From Thalassomonas haliotis (GTDB lineage Bacteria; Pseudomonadota; Gammaproteobacteria; Enterobacterales; Alteromonadaceae), in contig NZ_CP059693.1 of NCBI RefSeq assembly GCF_028657945.1, positions 3,658,001 to 3,722,000 on the forward strand: a DNA stretch of 64,000 nucleotides, read 5' to 3'. The notes below the pieces were generated by a model. The model did not search any database. It was not told where the DNA came from and worked only from the letters and a program-made list of their open reading frames with translations. Made by a program: the position numbers and the translations under genes. Shown in pieces: positions 43,609 through 52,738 of the stretch (position 1 is the stretch's first letter; each line of letters opens with the position of its first letter).

Positions 43609-45205
43609 ACGTTTATTAAGAACCCTGTTACTCCCTATTGATCTTCGATTAGAATCTAGTTGTGTTGAAATTATGGTGCAGTATTTTAACCGAGTTGCTG
43701 GAACTACAATCGAAGATCACGCTATATGGCTTGAAGGCCAAGTTAATGATTGGGATGAGTCTGGTGTCGCATCTGCACAACTAAAAGAATTAATTAGGGC
43801 TTTGCTTACAGTAGGTAATAGAGATTACTCACAATCTATTAGTGAAAATTATTTTGAGGCTCATGCAGAATTACTTGAAAACCAACTCGTACCTTCTGAA
43901 TTAGCAAGATCTTTTTTGAGTCACTTGCTACTCATAACCAGACTTGCTGACGAAGAGAAAATGTCCTGTGCTCAGATTTCAAAAATTCTAGACGCTATGA
44001 ATCCATCAGCAGGATTTGGTCGCCGTTCCGTTGAAGCAATTTTGAAGAAAATGAGAATGGCCCCCTCAATAACTATAGAAAATATATCTAACCTTTTTGA
44101 AGCTGATAAGAGCCTGTCACCTGAACTTTTTGGAGATGCCAAATTAAGTGAGTCTGCCGTTACTGTAACGAATATCGCACATAGCTTGGGCTTCAAAGCT
44201 GAGTTGGGTAAGTATTTATTTTCTCTGCTTATTGAGGAAGAAGTAGATAAATTCACTCCTTATGTCCAAATTCTCCATTACCAATGCTCAATTTTGGAGT
44301 ATTACGACCATCATGTGAAAGATTTTTACGAGTTTTCACCTAGAGGGCAAGCCGCCACTCGTCTATTTACTTCCTACCCCGTTTCAATGCTTAAGGCTGG
44401 GAACCCTTTTCTCAATAATGCTAAGTCTGTTGGGCAAATTAATTTTCCATGGGCTGCTGCAAAGAAAAATAATGAATTCCCCGGAGCCGCAGCGCTATTT
44501 TCTATATTGGATGGGTTAGATGAAATGGGGTATGCCGCAAGACAGGAGTTGGCACTGTGGATAAGGTGCTTTATTCATCGTTTTATGGTTTCAGCAGAGC
44601 CACTAGACACCCCTCTACCAAATACCATTAATCATGATTTGTGCACCCCTCTTATTAATAATATAGGAAGAGAAAACACCTCTACAAGAGGAATTATTGA
44701 ACAGCGCTTAGTTGACGCTTTAGCGAGTTTAATACATTTAGAAAGTGATGGCTGGGTTGGCAGAGGGCTTGGTGACTCTGTAAACGCGTCTAATTTAAGT
44801 AAAAAGAAATTAGGCGATTGTGATTTTCAGCATATTGAAAACAGGGTTACTATTGCTTATGAAGCTCATGGTGGATTGTTAACCCAAACTTACCTGAATG
44901 AACACCTAAGAACCTTACCCAAGTTGGCACAACCAAGAATAGATGAGTGGAAAACCTATTCCAACGCATCAGATTGGCATGTGCAAGTAATATTTGTGGC
45001 TCATAACGTTAATGCGGATGCTCCCGATGACATCTATATTGATGGCGTAAGATTCAGCATTAGTTTTATTTCATATTCTGATTTGATAGCTCAAACAGAA
45101 AGTATGACAAGAGATGAAGCCTTAAACCAGTTTTTATTAGTTCCTCTTTCAAGAAATAATACGCCTTCGTTTGTAAGGCAAGCGTTTCTCAACTTATTAG
45201 GGTGA
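43580..45205 (+). CDS. Candidate restriction endonuclease (unrecognised family)
   Basis: A 541-residue protein with no recognised domain. It overlaps the controller gene by 29 bases and is the only other gene in the cluster, the place of the R gene in controller-type systems; that is the main evidence. The C-terminal ~100 residues have the composition of a nuclease-like alpha/beta domain (GDCDFQHIENRVTIAYEAHGG, then DWHVQVIFVAHN), where acidic residues could form a PD-(D/E)xK-like site, but no canonical motif is certain. The start at 43580 is unsure; 43598 and a later ATG at 43673 are alternatives. AT-rich codon use matches the other R-M genes. Confidence 0.7.
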   Translation: MRIAKRMIHRRLLRTLLLPIDLRLESSCVEIMVQYFNRVAGTTIEDHAIWLEGQVNDWDESGVASAQLKELIRALLTVGNRDYSQSISENYFEAHAELLENQLVPSELARSFLSHLLLITRLADEEKMSCAQISKILDAMNPSAGFGRRSVEAILKKMRMAPSITIENISNLFEADKSLSPELFGDAKLSESAVTVTNIAHSLGFKAELGKYLFSLLIEEEVDKFTPYVQILHYQCSILEYYDHHVKDFYEFSPRGQAATRLFTSYPVSMLKAGNPFLNNAKSVGQINFPWAAAKKNNEFPGAAALFSILDGLDEMGYAARQELALWIRCFIHRFMVSAEPLDTPLPNTINHDLCTPLINNIGRENTSTRGIIEQRLVDALASLIHLESDGWVGRGLGDSVNASNLSKKKLGDCDFQHIENRVTIAYEAHGGLLTQTYLNEHLRTLPKLAQPRIDEWKTYSNASDWHVQVIFVAHNVNADAPDDIYIDGVRFSISFISYSDLIAQTESMTRDEALNQFLLVPLSRNNTPSFVRQAFLNLLG

Positions 45206-45727
45206 GTTAACAATCTCATTCGTTAAGTCGAGCTACCTCGGATTGTTCTTTGCCCATAGATTAGGTGCATAAATATAAATTTTGCGCCTGTTTTTTAGGA
45301 AGCTGGGAGGGTCTACCATTGGATTTTGTAGTACAACTAAATTTGAAGAACAATTTAGGACATCTAAAAATTATCGGCTTGTCAGTTTATGAGGTTCTAA
45401 ACTGCTTTAAAAGTAAAAGAAAATATACGCGGAAAACCTAACAATGAGTGGTTCTACAGCCCCATATTTAACAGCCCCAGCCATGAACCAACAAATAGCA
45501 TATCAAACCCCATTTAATGCAGATATTGGTCTAAAAAACAACTGAACCACTGTTGCTTTATCCAGCAGGTTAGTCTTTCATTAAAGGAGCCTCTAAGCAA
45601 CAAAGGAGCGCCCTACCCCAGTCATATTGATAACATACCGCAAGACTTTGCTAAGCAACAACCGCAACCCCTGAGTGCTACAACACCCAGAGATTGCTAA
45701 CCACAACGAACTATCAAGGAGTCCATC

Positions 45728-45997
45728 ATGGCTGAAGCTAATCATACGTCAGAGCCAAGCTCGGCAAAAGCAAAATATCCCACTACCCGCCAACTAACGG
45801 TATTGGAAACCATATGTGAAAACGCCGCCAAAACCCGCGGGGTTGGCCTTAATTATGTGCCGGTAACGCTGGAACCTTATATTGTATTAAGAGGCAAGTG
45901 GCTCACACAGGCCGGTTTTACCGTAGGGCAAAAGGTCACGGTTACCACCAACCAAGATGAATTGCTGATAACACCAATCCCTGCTTCCCCCGAGTAG
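45728..45997 (+). CDS. SymE-like toxin-family protein, copy 1
   Basis: An 89-residue protein. The C-terminal half (VPVTLEPYIVLRGKWLTQAGFTVGQKVTVTTNQDELLITP) matches the SymE family, AbrB-fold proteins including the SOS-induced toxin of E. coli, where the consensus is LxGxWLxxAGFxxGxxVxV. Such genes are often found next to Rhs or VgrG effector loci. AAGGAG precedes the ATG. No LexA box was found upstream and no antisense RNA can be seen, so a toxin role is inferred. It lies inside the direct repeat and differs from copy 2 at a few residues. Confidence 0.8.
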   Translation: MAEANHTSEPSSAKAKYPTTRQLTVLETICENAAKTRGVGLNYVPVTLEPYIVLRGKWLTQAGFTVGQKVTVTTNQDELLITPIPASPE

Positions 45998-46035
45998 GCG
46001 GCTAACCCTAGTTGGCTAAAACCTAGTTAAAAAGC

Positions 46036-46067
46036 AGCTGCTGCGCCTTGGTATTGACGCAGCAGCT
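46036..46067 (+). terminator. Hairpin at the end of repeat copy 1
   Basis: AGCTGCTGCG, a 12-base loop, then CGCAGCAGCT, 39 bp after the SymE-like stop. A perfect 10-bp stem; the following sequence is AT-rich but has no clear T run. Confidence 0.6.
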
Positions 46068-46152
46068 AATACTTACAAGCAATAGCGAAGGCTCTTGACC
46101 GATTGCAATAAAACCGGAGTTGATTATTGGGCTGAAAGGGCCAGGTCTTTCA

Positions 46153-46187
46153 TTTTGCAACAGCTTAAAATTCACTTATTAAATCAT
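46153..46187. repeat. 35-bp direct repeat, copy 1
   Basis: Runs from TTTTGCAACAGCTTAAAA to TTAAATCAT. It recurs with two mismatches at 53891-53925. In copy 1 it lies ~85 bp after the 749-bp repeat, in copy 2 more than 1 kb after it, showing that a block was inserted or deleted at one side. Confidence 0.7.
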
Positions 46188-46472
46188 TGGAAGAATAAGC
46201 AAACTTGAACAGCCAAAACTAAATACTGGGCCTAACCTTCTTATTCCTCAGCACCACCACCATTGGGGCTGGCCAAAAATGGTATAAAAAACAGAAGCCA
46301 TAGTGAGCGAATATAACAGCATATAATTGTCATTGGGATATGTTGTAATGCTCATCCTTTTTCTGTGGTATAAATGTATAAGCAGCACTACTCTACCGAA
46401 TCAGTCAGCCGCCAGCCAAAATAGTGCTTTTTCCGTCTACAGTGATGATTTTGAGTGTGTGCCCAAAGCCCC

Positions 46473-46622
46473 CGTGTCGGCCAGGAAGTGTTGCTGAACT
46501 TTATCAACGGCTATCCCAACCAGCCTATTATCAGCGACAGCAGCACTGGCATTAAAGGCTCAAAGTTGAAAGTCAGCGACAGCGCCATTGCCCTGAAAGC
46601 AGCGCAGATAAAGTTGAACTAA
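46473..46622 (+). pseudogene. VgrG C-terminal fragment
   Basis: The frame reads RVGQEVLLNFINGYPNQPIISD and then KGSKLKVSDSAIALKAAQIKLN before a stop. The first part is the OB-fold signature of VgrG spike proteins (RVGQEVxVxFxxGxPxxPI). There is no start and nothing similar upstream, so only this piece of a type VI secretion spike gene remains. It lies 37 bp upstream of the lipase gene, as effector genes follow vgrG elsewhere. Confidence 0.8.
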
Positions 46623-46659
46623 AATATGCACTCAAGGATGAACAAAGGAATGAAATTAC

Positions 46660-48213
46660 ATGGACTTGCTTAAGTATCCCGGCGTCGGCCGCAGCGGGCA
46701 TTTTTGCAAAGGGCATTATCTTTTTTGCAACTTCGGTTACCAGTACCTTGCCTGCAAAGCAGTAGACAAGCCGGATGATCCGTTACTGGGACTGCCGATG
46801 ATGACCTGTTACGCCGACGAATATTACGCCCGGCTGTTTATAACAACCCTGCATCAATGGAAAAATCCACTGGATATCATCAGCCGGTTGATGTGTTACC
46901 TGCTTGGTGATGAACATAGCCTGTCGCGTTTTAGCGAGGCACAGGCAATAAATTACCTGGTGGATAGGCTACTCAACCGGGACTTGCTGATTTTTGAGAT
47001 GAACGAGCCGAGAATGACCTTTAGCGGTCATAGGGGCAGTGAAATATCGCCATCAAGCACTGCAAAAAATACCGATGTCGTGTTAACTCAAGGGGATACA
47101 TCGAAACCGGCAGCTGCAACCACGCCGGCAACCCCAGCAACAAGTTCGCCAATATCTTCGAAGCAAAGCGAACAGGCTGGAGTACAAAAAAATAGCTCGG
47201 GCGAGGATATCAAGCTTGCAACAGAACAAGCCAATGCCGAGTTATTAGCCAGACCGTTAACACAGCAAGAAATAGCCTTAACAGCAGAACAAAGAAAAGA
47301 ACGCTACCAGCAGCGACAGGCGTTAATTGCCAGAACAGCAGGCGCGCCAGAAATAGCCCAGGCCAGGGAACGCCTAGCTTTTAATAATGATAATATTTTA
47401 CGGGCCGAAGCTGCTGATTACGTATACCGTGTTGATGAATTTAACCGCGACCATATTAAAGAGTTACCGCCAGCGCCGGTGGGCCTGGAATTGCTGGACG
47501 CTAAACAAATTCCAGGCATGGAAGGTGCGCTATTAACCAGTAAAGAAACCGGCTTTGGCGCTGCCTTGTTTAAGTCATCAGTAAATGATGAAACCATGTT
47601 AACGTATCGGGGCACTAATAATGATGTGACCGGAAAAAAAGACTGGAAAACAAATTTTAGGCAAGGAACGGGCAAGGAAACCGCTCAATATAACCAGGCC
47701 ATGGATTTGGCAAAAGTAACAGAGATGTACATGGGTGATAAGGTTAGTATTGTCGGCCACTCCCTTGGTGGGGGCTTAGCCTCTGCCGGAGTTGCTGTTT
47801 CGGGTAATAAGGGGTATACCTTTAACTCTGCCGGTTTACATCCCAATACGGCGAAACGTTATGGTGGTTTGAGCAATGAGGACGCAGGAAAGCTTATTAC
47901 TACCCAGGCGGTGTCGGGTGAGGTATTAACTGGAGCACAAAAACATGGCAATAAGGCGGTAACAGGTATTGCTGGAACTGCGGGTTTTGCCTTTGGTGGG
48001 CCGTTAGGTGCTGCAGCTGCAATAATTGCGCAAAAAGCTTTTACGGATGATGTACCTCAGGCGATAGGAGAAATGAAACCCTTGCCCAGTGTTAATGGCG
48101 GCAACCCGGTAACCCGTCACGGTATGGAGCAGGTTATCACCGGCATAGAGGCGCAAAAAGAAGAAGATAAAACCATTTTGAATAACCATATAAAGGCTTA
48201 TTATGGTGATTAA
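46660..48213 (+). CDS. Putative type VI secretion lipase effector (alpha/beta hydrolase)
   Basis: A 517-residue protein. The N-terminal ~120 residues (SGHFCKGHYLFCNFGYQYLACKAVDKPDDPLLG) form a distinct domain. A Thr/Pro/Ala/Ser-rich linker (about 130-175) and a helical segment lead to a class-3-lipase-like domain with LTYRGTN and the nucleophile elbow SIVGHSLGGGLAS (Ser368). After it comes a Gly/Ala-rich hydrophobic stretch (about 430-455). A preceding VgrG fragment and a following ankyrin lipoprotein match the Tle/Tli phospholipase effector and immunity arrangement. No T6SS structural gene is in the window. Confidence 0.8.
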   Translation: MDLLKYPGVGRSGHFCKGHYLFCNFGYQYLACKAVDKPDDPLLGLPMMTCYADEYYARLFITTLHQWKNPLDIISRLMCYLLGDEHSLSRFSEAQAINYLVDRLLNRDLLIFEMNEPRMTFSGHRGSEISPSSTAKNTDVVLTQGDTSKPAAATTPATPATSSPISSKQSEQAGVQKNSSGEDIKLATEQANAELLARPLTQQEIALTAEQRKERYQQRQALIARTAGAPEIAQARERLAFNNDNILRAEAADYVYRVDEFNRDHIKELPPAPVGLELLDAKQIPGMEGALLTSKETGFGAALFKSSVNDETMLTYRGTNNDVTGKKDWKTNFRQGTGKETAQYNQAMDLAKVTEMYMGDKVSIVGHSLGGGLASAGVAVSGNKGYTFNSAGLHPNTAKRYGGLSNEDAGKLITTQAVSGEVLTGAQKHGNKAVTGIAGTAGFAFGGPLGAAAAIIAQKAFTDDVPQAIGEMKPLPSVNGGNPVTRHGMEQVITGIEAQKEEDKTILNNHIKAYYGD

Positions 48214-49033
48214 TAACAAGAGATATAAAATATTGACCTACAAATTCAAAGGGATATGTAGCAAGCTGATAAAAACTCTAGGTTTATTTTCATTGGGTTT
48301 GCTAGCGGCTTGTAATACAGGAGATAAAATGAAAGCTGAAGAGTTTTTTACCCCACAAATGGTGTTGCTTTTAAAAACCATTAAACAAGGAAATGAAGAT
48401 AAAGCCCGGTCTATGATAGCCCAAGGGCTTAAATTAAACAGCCATGGTGATGAAGGTATCACGCCTTTATTTTGGTTAATGCTAGATAAAGATCTCGATG
48501 CTATTGAGTTGGCGTTAAAGCTTGGCGCCGATCCCAATTTTACTGCTCCCGATGGACAACATACCGTGGCCACCATCGTAGGGGAAGGAGATGATGATAT
48601 TTTGGCTCTCTTATTGGAATATGGTGGTGATGCCAATGCGGTGGATCTTGATGGCTTTCCCGCTATTTTTAAATCAATAGGTCATGACAATTGGCAACAA
48701 ATACATATGTTGCTCAATGCCGGAGCTGATTTAAATAAGACAGACCCAGGACAAAGAAATGCCCCTTTATATGCATCCTTTATAAATAAGTATGAAATTG
48801 CCTACAAACTCATAGGGCTAGGAGCTAACTTCCATCAACCCAGTACGGGGGGAGGAACTCTCGCCTGGCGAACTCATAGTGATCTTTCAAAAAATCTACT
48901 TAATCCTGAATTTGATGCTTACGGCTGGGCTATAAAAATCAAAGAGTTACTTATTGAGGAAGGTATTAAGTTTCCGCCTTTATCCCCCGAGCAAGTCAGG
49001 GAGCGGGTAAAAAATGGCGAAGATATAAATTAA
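48203..49033 (+). CDS. Ankyrin-repeat lipoprotein, probable immunity/partner of the lipase
   Basis: A 276-residue protein with a lipoprotein signal (GLLAAC, C37) and about four ankyrin-like repeats (GITPLFWLMLDKDLDAIELALKLGADPN, ILALLLEYGGDANAVDLDGFPAIF, and so on). The start overlaps the lipase stop by 11 bases. Ankyrin lipoproteins serve as Tli immunity or activation partners of Tle phospholipases in related systems, so immunity is likely; this is an inference. A shorter form without the lipoprotein signal, from an internal start near 48329, is possible. Confidence 0.82.
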   Translation: MVINNKRYKILTYKFKGICSKLIKTLGLFSLGLLAACNTGDKMKAEEFFTPQMVLLLKTIKQGNEDKARSMIAQGLKLNSHGDEGITPLFWLMLDKDLDAIELALKLGADPNFTAPDGQHTVATIVGEGDDDILALLLEYGGDANAVDLDGFPAIFKSIGHDNWQQIHMLLNAGADLNKTDPGQRNAPLYASFINKYEIAYKLIGLGANFHQPSTGGGTLAWRTHSDLSKNLLNPEFDAYGWAIKIKELLIEEGIKFPPLSPEQVRERVKNGEDIN

Positions 49034-49419
49034 CGGTATCTGGTGCCGGTATCATTATCAAACAAGATTATTGTTAATAATTTAGTGTTATTATTCATGA
49101 ATTAAATAGTCGGTTAGAATAAAGGAATAAATGGCTATGTCAGTAGCAATCGCTATCAGCTTCCATGCTTGTTCTAAATTCAATCCAGACCCCTGCTTCA
49201 TGTTGGCGACCCCGCAGTAATTGCCTCAGGTAAACGACTGATGTGTACTGGGAACAGTCACATTTACCTTACCAATAATGATGATTATCGGAGCTAGAGG
49301 GCGCTAAAATTCAGCTTGCTGTGTTATTTGGGCTTGTATAAAAGATTGCTATGATGCGGTCAAATGTCTGCGGTGCTTATAAAAGTTAGCTGATAACAAT
49401 TATTGTTGGCGGCAAAAAT
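49034..49419. other. Intergenic stretch with a possible gene fragment
   Basis: About 385 bp. An ATG at 49137 behind AAAGGA opens a 28-codon frame; in another frame HVGDPAVIASGKRLMCTGNSHIYLTNNDDYRS runs to a stop at 49297. The VGDPAVIASGKRLM stretch loosely recalls PAAR-type proteins, which cap VgrG spikes, with one frameshift needed. Evidence is weak. Confidence 0.3.
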
Positions 49420-49899
49420 ATGTTTTTTTTAAATACTAAAAATTTACCTGTTGGACACAATATCATTATTGAAATCATGGATGCATTTTACCCAGGTTCA
49501 ATTGTTTATCTGATAGTAAATGAGCATGAAGCGATATTTATTCGTAAAAGTGTCTATCGTAATATGGGCTTTGGTAGTGAAGATGAGCCAGGTTTCAGTT
49601 TGAAGCAATTTATCGTCCCATTAAGTTCACTTCCTTGGTTAGAGGATATTATCGAAAATAAGTTTTGGAAAAAACCTAGTCAGGGAGGAGCGCCAGTAGA
49701 TGTACTACATTACAGCCAAGTTATTGATGGTGAAGATATTGAAATACGGTTTACCCCAAATTGCCTTAAGGAATTTGAGCCAGGAATTACCATCACTAAT
49801 TATTCAAGGCCTTCTGGTCGTTCAAAATATTCAACGTTTACCATCCCCTATTACACCTTAAGAGATAAAAATTTACTTCAAGCAATGAAAAGTGTTTGA
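49420..49899 (+). CDS. 159-residue protein, tandem paralogue 1, unknown family
   Basis: Not recognised. It is a compact, acidic, soluble protein with no signal peptide or membrane segment. It is clearly paralogous along its whole length to the next gene; conserved segments include LNTKNLP, DEPGF, ENKFWKKPSQGGAP, DVLHY and IEIRFTPNCLKEFE. Compact duplicated genes in effector loci are often immunity proteins, so an orphan-immunity role is a reasonable guess. The ribosome binding site is poor. Confidence 0.75.
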   Translation: MFFLNTKNLPVGHNIIIEIMDAFYPGSIVYLIVNEHEAIFIRKSVYRNMGFGSEDEPGFSLKQFIVPLSSLPWLEDIIENKFWKKPSQGGAPVDVLHYSQVIDGEDIEIRFTPNCLKEFEPGITITNYSRPSGRSKYSTFTIPYYTLRDKNLLQAMKSV

Positions 49900-49939
49900 T
49901 GCTAGAGCTAGATACGGGCTTGGATTTACAGGGTAGGTT

Positions 49940-50419
49940 ATGTCTTTTTTAAACACTCAAAACTTACCCGCAGGTCATCGTACTGCTGTCGAGCTAGTTG
50001 ATGCTTTCAAAGATGGAGAGATATTGTATTTAATAGTGAGTAATAATGAGGTTATTTTTCTTCGTAAAGAAGTCTGGAATGTTGGAGATTATTTAGATGA
50101 GGATGAACCTGGCTTTACTTTAGAGCAGTTTATTCTACCGCGTAGTGCTATATCCTGGTTAGTGGATATTATCGAAAATAAATTTTGGAAAAAGCCTAGT
50201 CAGGGTGGCGCACCAGCAGATGTTTTACATTACGAACATATTTTTGATGATGAGGATATTGAGATACGATTTACTCCAAATTGTCTTAAGGAGTTTGAAT
50301 CTGGAGTTAGCATCATTAATTACTCCAGACCTCATGGACGCTTAAAGTTTTCACGTTTTGCAATTCCTTACTACACCTTAAGAGAGAAAAAACTACTACA
50401 AATAATGAAAAGCATTTGA
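49940..50419 (+). CDS. 159-residue protein, tandem paralogue 2, unknown family
   Basis: Same length and pattern as the gene 40 bp upstream, differing mainly in the first 60 residues. GGTAGG lies before the ATG. No domain was recognised. Tandem duplication with retained frames suggests both copies are expressed. A third, truncated copy follows at 50447. Confidence 0.75.
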   Translation: MSFLNTQNLPAGHRTAVELVDAFKDGEILYLIVSNNEVIFLRKEVWNVGDYLDEDEPGFTLEQFILPRSAISWLVDIIENKFWKKPSQGGAPADVLHYEHIFDDEDIEIRFTPNCLKEFESGVSIINYSRPHGRLKFSRFAIPYYTLREKKLLQIMKSI

Positions 50420-50446
50420 TGTGAGCTTGGATTAACAGGGAAAGTT

Positions 50447-50587
50447 ATGTCTTTTTTAAATACTAAAAACTTACCTACTGGATATCATATTGTTGTCGAA
50501 CTAGTTGATGCTTTTAAAAGTGGAGAAATACTTTATTTAATAACAAATCAGCATGAGCAACTAACACATTCTGGTACAAATGAATAG
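50447..50587 (+). pseudogene. Truncated third paralogue of the 159-residue family
   Basis: A 46-residue frame: MSFLNTKNLPTGYHIVVELV, then DAFKSGEILYLITNQHE, matching residues 1-40 of the two intact copies, then an unrelated tail (QLTHSGTNE) and a stop. Similarity stops abruptly at about 50556, showing a recombination junction. It overlaps the start of the next gene by 8 bases. Confidence 0.85.
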
Positions 50588-51404
50588 CCAGGAATTCATT
50601 GAACTTGTGATCAGTGTTAAAAGGTTGCAGGGATTGACTCCATTTCAGGCTATGGACTGGATTGTCACTCAAACCAATGATCTTCGCTTGAAGCAACATT
50701 GGCAACAAAGTAGTGATGGCTTAAAAGGTTTTAGTAGTTATCTCCCAATGGCTCTGGACGCTAAAGTTTTAACTGTATTAGCGGTTGAAATGCAGCGCTC
50801 AGGTAATATGTTCTCAACGTATCAGGTTAAAACATACTCAGGAAAAGCCTATATTATTTTTAAAGGTTATCCGGCACTAAGAAGTCATTTAACCGGAACC
50901 CGTTATTTAGCCAATAACCCTAAAATAATACAGTTAGGTGTTGGTAAACTGGGAGCTATGAACGCCGTTAAATCGGGTTTTATACTGTCGATAATTGTTT
51001 CTGCAGCTTTTCATTCTTTGGATCAATTGATTGACGATCAAAAAACCTGGCATCATTTTTTTGCTGGGTTTACCCTTGATATCACAATAGCTTTTGGAAG
51101 TACGGCTATTGCTGCCGGTATAGTCTCCTGGACAATAGGTACCGCTGCTATGGTCACCATAGGTCCACTGGTAGCAGTTGTTGCTATAGGGGCATTTATT
51201 ACTTATGGTACTAATACCTTGATTAATACTAATCAAATAACAGATGAAGTTGCTGCTTTTCTGAAGCAGGCCGAAGACAATTTTAAAGATAAAATACATG
51301 ACACTCGCTATCAGATAAACAAAATACAAAGGCAGCAAAATGAAGATCCACTTGGCTTTATGCATCGTTTGTTTGCCATCCCCACATTTCAAGGAATGAA
51401 ATGA
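50580..51404 (+). CDS. Putative membrane-inserting toxin domain (effector C-terminal type)
   Basis: A 274-residue protein with a charged N-terminal part (about 1-85), then KTYSGKAYIIFKGYPALR and KIIQLGVGKLGAMNAVKSG, followed by hydrophobic segments (about 135-155 and 170-215, the latter Gly/Ala/Ile-rich) and a charged tail. In my recollection the pattern resembles C-terminal toxin domains of polymorphic toxins thought to act on the inner membrane. No ribosome binding site precedes the ATG and the frame is closed just upstream, so this may be a displaced toxin tip cut from a larger effector. It overlaps the next gene as ATGA. Confidence 0.6.
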   Translation: MNSQEFIELVISVKRLQGLTPFQAMDWIVTQTNDLRLKQHWQQSSDGLKGFSSYLPMALDAKVLTVLAVEMQRSGNMFSTYQVKTYSGKAYIIFKGYPALRSHLTGTRYLANNPKIIQLGVGKLGAMNAVKSGFILSIIVSAAFHSLDQLIDDQKTWHHFFAGFTLDITIAFGSTAIAAGIVSWTIGTAAMVTIGPLVAVVAIGAFITYGTNTLINTNQITDEVAAFLKQAEDNFKDKIHDTRYQINKIQRQQNEDPLGFMHRLFAIPTFQGMK

Positions 51405-51985
51405 GTAACAGCGCAGAATATATAGAGGAACCGTCAGGGGTTAAGCATAAGTTGATAGCTGTTGCTATCATGTTATTTTTCATGTTTGCCGCTTGGATTT
51501 TTATTTCTAAGTTAGGCTCAGTGCTCACTAATTATAATAAGCTGTTGATAAAGTCAGTCTTTATTGAAGTGTGGCCGCTAACCTTTTCAGTACCTTTCAT
51601 TGTCGGTATTTTTGGCTTAATTATTTTTTCTGCATACCTGAAATTGGTAGGGAGAATGTCACAGAAAAAAATGCAGTTAGGCTTTAAACTATTTTTTGTC
51701 TTGCTTATTTTAGCTATTAGCTCTCGAATTTTTTTTGGCTGGCTGTCTAGCTATTATCTGGAAAAACAAGGTTACAGCTATTGTTATTTTTATTCTGAAC
51801 ACCGTGCAGGTACGCCGGATATTTGGGTTGAAAAAGCTGATTATTGTGTTGAAAACAGTGGTGTCGTCAGCATTAAAGTACTTGCCTGGATATCAGCACA
51901 AGAAGCTCAAGGTAAATCCCCTACCGTGTTAGAAGTTCAAAAAACAGTTAACGACATGATAAAGAACTATATTACACAAAAATAA
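51401..51985 (+). CDS. Polytopic membrane protein, probable cognate immunity protein
   Basis: A 194-residue protein with three or four membrane segments (about 18-38, 55-78, 88-110) and a C-terminal extracytoplasmic part with two Cys (YCYFYSEHRAGTPDIWVEKADYC). Its ATG overlaps the stop of the toxin-like gene (ATGA), with AAGGAATG upstream, so the two are made together. A multi-membrane immunity protein is what a membrane-acting toxin would need. Assignment rests on position and topology. Confidence 0.65.
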   Translation: MSNSAEYIEEPSGVKHKLIAVAIMLFFMFAAWIFISKLGSVLTNYNKLLIKSVFIEVWPLTFSVPFIVGIFGLIIFSAYLKLVGRMSQKKMQLGFKLFFVLLILAISSRIFFGWLSSYYLEKQGYSYCYFYSEHRAGTPDIWVEKADYCVENSGVVSIKVLAWISAQEAQGKSPTVLEVQKTVNDMIKNYITQK

Positions 51986-52428
51986 AACCCCTACAGTACA
52001 AAAAGTTTGAGCAACCAAACCTTGAGTTTTGCAGTATAACTAAATTTGAAGAACAATTTGGGGCATCCAAAATTATAGGCTTATCAGTTTATGAGGTTCA
52101 AAACGGCTTTAAAAGTAAAAGGAAAATATACGGAAAACCTAAAAATCACTGGCTCTACAACCCCATCTTTAACAGGCCCGACCATGCACCAACAAATAGC
52201 ATATCCCCCCCCATTGAATGCAGATATCGGTCTAAAAAACAACTAAACCACTGTTGCTTTATCCAGCAGGTTAGTCTTTCATTAAAGGTGCCTCTAAGCA
52301 ACAAAGGAGCGCCCTACCCCAGTAATATTGATAACATACCGCAAGACTTTGCTAAGCAACAACCGCAACCCCTGAGTGCACCAACACCCAGAGATTGCTA
52401 ACCACAACGAACTAAGCAGGAGTCCATC

Positions 52429-52713
52429 ATGGCTGAAGCTAATCATACGTCAGAGCCAAGCTCGGCAAAAGCAAAATATCCCGCTACCCGCCAACTTACC
52501 GTATTGGAAACCATATGTGAAAACGCCGCAAAAACCCGCGGGGTTGGCCTTAATTATGTGCCGGTAACGCTGGAACCTTATATTGTATTAAGAGGCAAGT
52601 GGCTCACACAGGCCGGCTTTACCGTCGGGCAAAAGGTCACGGTTACCACCAATCAAGATGAGTTGCTGATAATACCAAGCCCTGCTTCCCCCGAGCAGGC
52701 GGCTAACCCCTAG
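52429..52713 (+). CDS. SymE-like toxin-family protein, copy 2
   Basis: A 94-residue protein, almost identical to copy 1 (45728) with a slightly longer C-terminus because the stop has moved (ending EQAANP). The same LRGKWLTQAGFTVGQKV core is present. AGGAG precedes the ATG. Retention of both frames suggests selection or recent duplication. Confidence 0.8.
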   Translation: MAEANHTSEPSSAKAKYPATRQLTVLETICENAAKTRGVGLNYVPVTLEPYIVLRGKWLTQAGFTVGQKVTVTTNQDELLIIPSPASPEQAANP

Positions 52714-52738
52714 TTGGCTAAAACCTAGTTAAAAAAGC

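Larger units (their letters stand above)
45319..46067 (+). repeat. 749-bp direct repeat, copy 1
   Basis: Begins near TTGGATTTTGTAGT and ends with the hairpin arm at 46067. Copy 2 at 52022-52770 has the same orientation and length. The last ~500 bp, including the SymE-like gene, are nearly identical; the first ~200 bp are more diverged. The two copies bracket a 6-kb effector segment. Confidence 0.88.
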
